This document shows positions 57,718 through 64,000 of a stretch of DNA of 64,000 nt, piece after piece (the first letter of the stretch is position 1; each line of letters begins with the position of its first letter). The notes beneath the pieces were generated by a model that worked only from the letters and a program-made list of their open reading frames with translations, was not told where the DNA came from and ran no database searches. The position numbers and the translations under genes are program-made. The stretch is from Puffinus mauretanicus (Eukaryota > Chordata > Aves > Procellariiformes > Procellariidae), in assembly GCA_023333565.1 (NCBI GenBank), contig JAJKFH010000102.1:682001-746000 (forward strand), written 5' to 3'.

Positions 57718-60700
57718 GTTGCCTCTAAGGAAAGCGGGGGTTTTGTGCCTTTTTTGAAGGATGCAAACGATGCAGCCTCTGAGCCGTTTTAGCGTTCTCG
57801 TTTAAAGCTCACCCTGGCACCTGAGAAACTTCCCTGGGGAGCAGAGAACCGGCAGGGCTCTTCATCAGCTCCCGCAGACCATCCGGACCCAGCCCGAGCG
57901 ACCGCAGCAGCGTGAGGGTCGAGGCCAGGCCACGTCCCGCTCCCCTCGTGGCAGCCTCCGAGCAGACTGCAGGCAGCTCCCTGAGCCCCCGCCCGCTTCG
58001 AGATTGGGAAAGACAGACAAGCGGCTTAAAGGCATCCCTGTCTCCATCCTCCCCAGCGAAACGACCGCATTAAAAAGATTAAAGGCCTGTTTCTGCCCAT
58101 TTTAAATGTGCTGATTAAATTAAGAAGCATTTTCCTTTTCTTATATAGTGCAAGCTGGGATGCCAATTTCACGATTCTGGTAGTTTATACAGTTCTGCTA
58201 CATTATTCTTTTGCCCTGCTTGAAGCAATGCGGACATTTTTAGCCCAGACCCATCTGTCTGTTCCCAACCCCAGTTACTTTTTGAGCTCACGGGCAAGTT
58301 TCACCCATACTTGAAAAAGGAGCACAGCCCTCAAAGACATCCAGTTCCTTGAGAAGTAGGGAATGGAGAGAGGGAAGAGACTCTGGTTAGTTCTCCTCCC
58401 GAGGAAGGGCTACGGGGTGACCCTGAGAGTGCCCCGCCGTGCACCATGTGCCAGCCAGCCGGTGTCGGGGCCAGGGAGGCAGCTCCTAGGAGGGCAGCCT
58501 GGAGACATGGGAGACAGGCAGGAGCACTGAGGATGGGGTGGTGTGGGGGACTAGAGAGACAGTAAACACTGCCATAAGGGAGCCGTCATGAGAGATGGAG
58601 GGACAAAGGGTATTATGAAGAGAAAAGCAGGTATCATTAGTTCTGCTGAGCAAAAAAAATCCAAATCACTATTCCTCCTCTAGGACAGAAGCTGCTGTTT
58701 TGCATATATTTCTCCATGTTTTTGTATGCACAAACCAGGGATAACATTCATTGGCCTCCTCTGCCTGCCTTGTTCCTTGCTAACGGGCAACCCATCTCCA
58801 GGGAGGCTAATGGAAAAAAACTGCCAGTGACTTCAGTGAGAACATTGCTGGGACAGAAGTGCCTAAAAATGAACACAGAGGGCATTTCCAGCTGAAATTT
58901 CTCACTTGCCTTATACCTCCCGTTCCTTTTCATTACAGCCCAACATGGTGTCCAGGCGTTGCCACCACGGTGCGGGCAGGCATCCCCACTGCCTCCCACT
59001 CATCCCTTCGCTCTTTCCCCCGGAGAGGCTGCAGGTCACAGCTCAGCCCACGCAGCATGAGTTACTGCTCCTGCCAGCCACTACCTTACCAAAACTGCAC
59101 CTCTGAGCTAAGATTTTAGCTCAAACCCTGAGCTGCAACAACATCCTCAGTGGGACCATGGCCTTCACACAGGTAAATTTCCCCATCTCACCGAGAGTCA
59201 CGAGTACTGGGCAAAAGGCATGGCTGTGCTATGCGTGACGGGGGGAAATAATAACTTTATACACGTAGAGCTGGATTTGATGCACTCCAGGGATGTTGCA
59301 AGTTACGTCAGTGGTTATTTGCTGTATTGGGCTTGATACGTTTTGGGTTTTTTTTTGTTTTTTCTTTCTTTTTTAATAAAGTCATTGAACAGAGCAAATT
59401 GGGCGAAATTGGTCTTGCAATGGAAAGTGATGACCTTCACCTGAGAAAGTCACCTTGGACTTTGTTGCCACAATTTAATAATGAAAAAGTGAATAAAGAA
59501 AAAAAAAAATTGACAAGGAAAGAGCAGAAACAAGCGTGAGAATGATCCAGAGACTGCCCTGAAGTGTCCAGCATGGCAGGGGAGCGATCTCTCTTCACCT
59601 TGTGTGGCAGAGCAAAGCACTGGCCACTGCTTGTCCGCTGTGGCCGGGAAGCTCACAGCTGGGAACAGGACCCTGTCCACAGGGCATGGATGAGTCCAGC
59701 CTGCTCCATGCCAGCCAGCACCCGCTGCTGTTGGAGTAAGACAAGCAGGTAAAAACCCTGCACTGCCTCAAAAAATCTCTGCTACTGCTTTCAGCTGAAA
59801 GCACAAAGGAGGAGGAGGAAACAAAATGCAGACCTTCCCCCTGCTCCTTCCCTACCTCCACGGCAGCTACCGAGCGCTGCATCAAGTCACCAAGAGCTCA
59901 TCCAGAATGTGGCACCTGTGAAACTGCCTGGCACCATTCCAGCACACATATTCAACTCTGAGAAAGATCAGAGCCTAACCACGCAGAGGACAACATAGTT
60001 TTCCTGCTGCAACACAGCCAAGCCAGAGAGGAAATCTGTGTCCCACTTTCAGATGCCAAACTCTTTGTTCTCCTTCTCCATGAAAACAGAGAGATAATCA
60101 TGCCCCAGAGCCCCGAGAATGCTGCAAGGCTCCACTTGTTCATGCGCTTTTTGAGGGCGGAAGATAGAGAACGGCAGATCCAGCTCCCTCCACAGGAACC
60201 ACGCACAAGCATTGTTAGCCAGCAGCCCCTTGGCTGAGGTTTTCCTTGAAATAGCCCAGAAAACACGCTTGTTACCCAGTAAGGCCATCATACCCCGTTG
60301 CCTAGGATCAGCCTGCAACTAGCTTGGCATTATTATCTCTACTACTTTAACACTCAGAGCTTCCTTCTCCTCTTCCTACTTCTCTTGCTAAGCGCTATAC
60401 AGCGGTGCAGGATGAGTAGCTCTTCCCCCAGGGCTTGTGATACCAGGAGATAAAGCAGATGAAGGAAAGGCTGTTGTCCCTGTGCCTCTGCTGGAGACCT
60501 AAGCCACAGCTCATACAACCAGCCCGTACCGGGGTGTGGACCCTGACCCTCTGGGGCCAGGCACAGCTTTTACTGCATGAGCATCTCCACAGCACCAGAC
60601 ACAGCTCTCACTTGCGGTATCCCCGGCGAACAGGACTCAGCGTCATGGGGAGGTCCACCCCCAGTATAAGGACATTAGTTGTTTGTTCCTTGTGCCCATG

Positions 60701-62617
60701 AAGTTTCTCCAGAAGAAAACACATTTACAACTGCATGTCTTTGGCCTGATTTTTGTTCTCCTCAGCACAAAATCCCAAACTGTGGCAGAGCTTCCCTTGG
60801 AGGGAGGAGAATGGAAATTAAATGTGCCGGAGGTCTCCACCAGATGCTGGCAGAACCACAACAAGGTCACCAGCGAATTGGGGAACCTTTGGTAGCCAGG
60901 CTGTTCCTGGCTTCCTCCAAGCAGTACTCATGGGATCTGGGGAGCATGGAAAAAGTAGGAGGGGAAGGAGGGAGGGGGCAGATGAATTTGGCCAGTTCTC
61001 CAGTGCCATGGAGACAGAGGAGGGATGGGGAGGGCTTCACCTAAGGAATGAGGCACCGCCTTCAGGGTCAAAGTCTCTTGGAGACAGATAGGAAGGAAGG
61101 GCACAGACATACCCCCCTTGAAACACCCCCGCAGCTTTACAGGCAGGGAAGCTCAGCTCCACTGTCAGAGACTGCCAGAGTTTGCAGGACCTCTACGAAG
61201 GGATGCCGAGAGCCTGAAATGCTGTGTTTCGGGCTGATCCTTGGGACTGCAGCATACAAGGCTGGGAAGGGCAGTCCCAGCTCCAGGCAGAGCTGATTCC
61301 TCTCTTATGGACGTCACCTAGCCTGTCCCCAGAGTCTTCCTCACTGAAGACCCCTGCCCAGGGAAACCTGCCCAGGGTTTCACCTAAGTCCTGTTACAGC
61401 GTCTTTACTGAACCATCATTTAAGCTTGCTACATCTCCCCAAAGCCCAAAGGCACTGTCAGAAGCTTTCCACTTTTCAGGCCCCTAATACCAATACTGGG
61501 TGCTGCTCCAGGACCACCATCCTCCCCCTTGTCCTGCCTGGCAGCACCAGTTCCCTGGACGGGAGCGGGGGCCTCATGCCCTGCTTCTCCTCTGCAGCAG
61601 AAACACCCTCCCCAGCCTGGGCTTTTGCTCGGGGTTTTGCAGTGGAGGCTGGTTGCTGCAGCTGCCCATTGACACCAAGGGGAATCCATTTGGCTCTATG
61701 TGCCCGTGAGAGCTGGGAAGGACACTGCCTTCCCAGAAACTGGCATCTTTCTTGACCAAGGGGACATTGCAATGGTAGTGGCAATGGCAACTGGCAAAAG
61801 AAATTTAGACGTAGCAATGGTGCAGCTGATGGTAAAGCATAGACAACGTCTGCTCCTGCTTTGGGCAGCATGCCCACTTCACACTACCCCAGTTGAGCAC
61901 CAGGCAGGCAGGTCTGCCCCCATTTGCTCACCCCTCCAGCACCTTTTGGGAGGCAGAAACCATCCTTCATCCTGCCTTGTCCACAGGGTGCTGAGCTCCT
62001 CAGCCCCATATCCAACCCAGCAAGGATGGAGGAGAGCTCAGCACCTGCAGCAGCCCTTCCCCAGGGAAGCTCATGCGGGCAGGTGGCTCTTCCCCACCAC
62101 CGCTGCAATGCTGCCTTCTCTGACTCCAGCACTCACGTCCCCAAGACCAGACACTGCTGTCCCAGTGGACGCACCTACCTCACGGTGCTGGCCGGTTGCG
62201 GATCCTTGGGGTGCGCAGAGCTGCTCACGGAGACACCAGCCTGGGGAGGCACATACTGACCTGCTCCCACACGCAGAGGGGAGCTATGAGCCCCTCCTGC
62301 TGCGGGGCCCCTCTCCCCCTGCCTCACTCCACGCAGCTCCTCATTGCCCGTATCGACGAGCCCTTAATGAGCTTTGAGCTCATGTCCATTCAAATCAACA
62401 CCCTGCATGTCGCGGGTGTGGGGCGGGGGGGTACCCAGAGCCACTGGAAAAACACACGTCGCTGGGAGAGAAGAGGGTCCAAGGGCATGGCTAGGAGGGA
62501 GGGCAGGAGCGCTGGCGAAGGGCCTGGCACCGAAAAATGGGGGAGGCAGCAGGTGAGTGAATTGCATGGGGTTGGTTGCGCCCATGTTGTTGCAGCAGTT
62601 TCTGCAAGGATGGTTGC

Positions 62618-62680
62618 AGTAGTACATAACAGGCCATGTAGTAGTACATAACAGGCCATGCACATAACAGGCCATGCACA
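62618..62680. repeat. Small tandem repeat, core acataacaggccatg, three copies
   Basis: The core occurs at about 62623, 62646 and 62662, the first two copies with a longer unit (agtagtacataacaggccatg). The spacing changes from about 23 to 16 bases, so the array is irregular. Confidence 0.9.
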
Positions 62681-64000
62681 GGCACTGTGCACACCCCTTG
62701 CCCTCCACGTTTGCAGTCGGACAGTGGTCTCCATCTTCTCCGCAAGCAGGGCTGGCTGCAGCCACGCAGAGGATGCAGAGGTCCGGCATGCCATGCGCGG
62801 CAGGGAGGCTGGGTCTCTGTCCGTGAGCCTCTTCTGCTTTCACACAGCCCTGCCCGACACAGCCCTTGCAACAGCGCAGCCCTGCGAAGGGGAACAGGGC
62901 AGGCAGGGCTTAGGAGGAATCGTCCCAAAGGACACCACGGTGTCAGGTGCACTACTGGCCGTGGGTCAGGCTTTTGGGGTGGAGGGGAAAGGCAGAGGAA
63001 GAGGGATACTTCTTGTTTCAAGTGTCAGGTATCGGCCACCAGCCAAGGAAAGGAGCCACATGCGAACGACCAGTTGCTTAGTGTGTAAATCCTGCCATTG
63101 GCTTTAAAAGGGGTTGTCTGGAGCCTTTATTTCTCTTTTCTTTTTCTTTCTGGAACCCAAGACAATTTGCACCCATTGGGAGCATGGAGAAGTCTCTCTC
63201 AAATGCAACGTACGGGAGCTGCCGGCACTGCGAGCATTGCCTTATTAGAGGCAGCATTTTCAGAGGAGCAGGGGAAGGAGCCCAACTGAATTAAAGTATA
63301 ATTCTGCCTAGAGATAGCTGGCAAAAATGACACCTTCTCACTTACCAGTTCCTCTCTTTGTGTGAAAGCAGAGGTAGGTATGCTTAAATTAGTGAAAAAA
63401 GTACACTTAGCGGCTTTCAGTGCTGCAGAGACAACAAGGCCAGTGACCTGGATTCTCCCCATACTCCCCAGCATGTACACAAGGGCTTGCTTCACCCCAG
63501 CCATGACCAGCTCCCTGGGTGCTCAGGTGGGCTGAGGGTACCCCGGCAATCCCACACGTTTTATTCCTCGTTAGCAAAACTCACCTTCTTTAAAGGTTCC
63601 CTGTGTCTCCTTAGAGCAGGCAATCACACCCATAACCCATCACAGCTAAACCTAATGCAGCTCATCTGCCAAAGCCCTTAACCCATACGAATGGGAGGGA
63701 AAATATGGTGCCTTTACATCTTTGCTGAGATTGCTGTTCGTGGTCCCGTCTATGTCTGTGCTAATACTCTGCCAACGGGCTATGTTTAAAGATCATGTTT
63801 CAGGCTAAGCGGGCACTAGAGGAGCATGGAGGAGGCAGTAAGACCCCCACCAGGTTATTTCGGCCATCAAAGGAGAAAGATGGTGGTGCCAGGAGGGCTC
63901 GCAAGGCTGGTGAGATGGAAAATGGAGAAAGAAAATTATTTTTGCTGGGTATACCCAGGAGGGTTTGAGAGCTGAGTGGGAGGATCGCACGCAGGCTGGA

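Larger units (their letters stand above)
52793..64000. other. Upstream region of the GAT-1-like gene, no recognised gene
   Basis: 11 kb searched on both strands for further SLC6 exons (SLC6A12 or SLC6A13 would be expected next by mammalian order); none was seen. It holds a CR1 fossil, an A-run, a small minisatellite and chance open frames. Promoter and non-coding first exon(s) of the transporter gene should lie here or beyond, but no confident core promoter can be named. Confidence 0.6.

Noticed and set aside
61700..62377. 225-codon + strand open frame
   Set aside because: Pro/His/Ala-rich with no domain; several frames are open on both strands over the same interval.
52793..64000. Further SLC6 exons (SLC6A12/13) upstream
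   Set aside because: No TM1, TM6 or TM8 signatures were found on either strand; such genes may start beyond the window.
1..64000. CRISPR arrays, bacterial operons, endogenous retroviruses, tRNA or rRNA genes
   Set aside because: No regularly spaced repeats, no gag/pol/LTR pattern and no tRNA or rRNA signatures were seen by eye.

Overview
The window is vertebrate nuclear DNA, most likely from a bird and at least from a sauropsid. It shows spliced genes with short to moderate introns, low repeat content, one 5'-truncated CR1-type LINE copy (about 53.78-54.35 kb) and a few very old MIR-like SINE fossils. Nothing bacterial, viral or CRISPR-like is present. Species cannot be read from the sequence alone.

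Two protein genes are well supported, and they point towards each other. On the + strand, 1229-10084 holds the last seven coding exons of IQSEC3, a Sec7/PH ARF-GEF of inhibitory synapses. These cover the tail of the Sec7 region, the PH domain and the proline-rich C-terminus ending in SRSLV; the gene starts upstream of the window. On the - strand, 27609-52699 holds a complete 14-coding-exon SLC6 transporter. Joining the exons by their GT/AG sites and phases gives a 599-residue protein of the GAT-1 (SLC6A1) clade. It carries Y60, Y140, Q291, F294-S295, N327, S331, D395-S396 and T400 at the same numbers as mammalian GAT-1.

The main result is the combination. In mammals the neighbours of IQSEC3 are SLC6A12 and SLC6A13 (BGT-1 and GAT-2), while SLC6A1 lies near IQSEC1 and SLC6A11. 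Here the gene beside IQSEC3 is GAT-1-like, with both cytosolic tails unlike SLC6A1. The simplest reading is a second GAT-1 gene, an ohnolog of SLC6A1 kept in this lineage and lost from the mammalian IQSEC3-SLC6A12-SLC6A13 block.

Layout: 1-10084 IQSEC3 exons and introns; about 10085-12770 probable IQSEC3 3' UTR; 12.8-27.6 kb intergenic DNA, with an orphan CpG-rich patch near 17.7-18.2 kb and the probable transporter 3' UTR at its right side; 27.6-52.7 kb the GAT-1-like gene; 52.7-64 kb its upstream region, with a CR1 fossil, a small minisatellite, an unexplained 339-codon open frame and no recognised gene.
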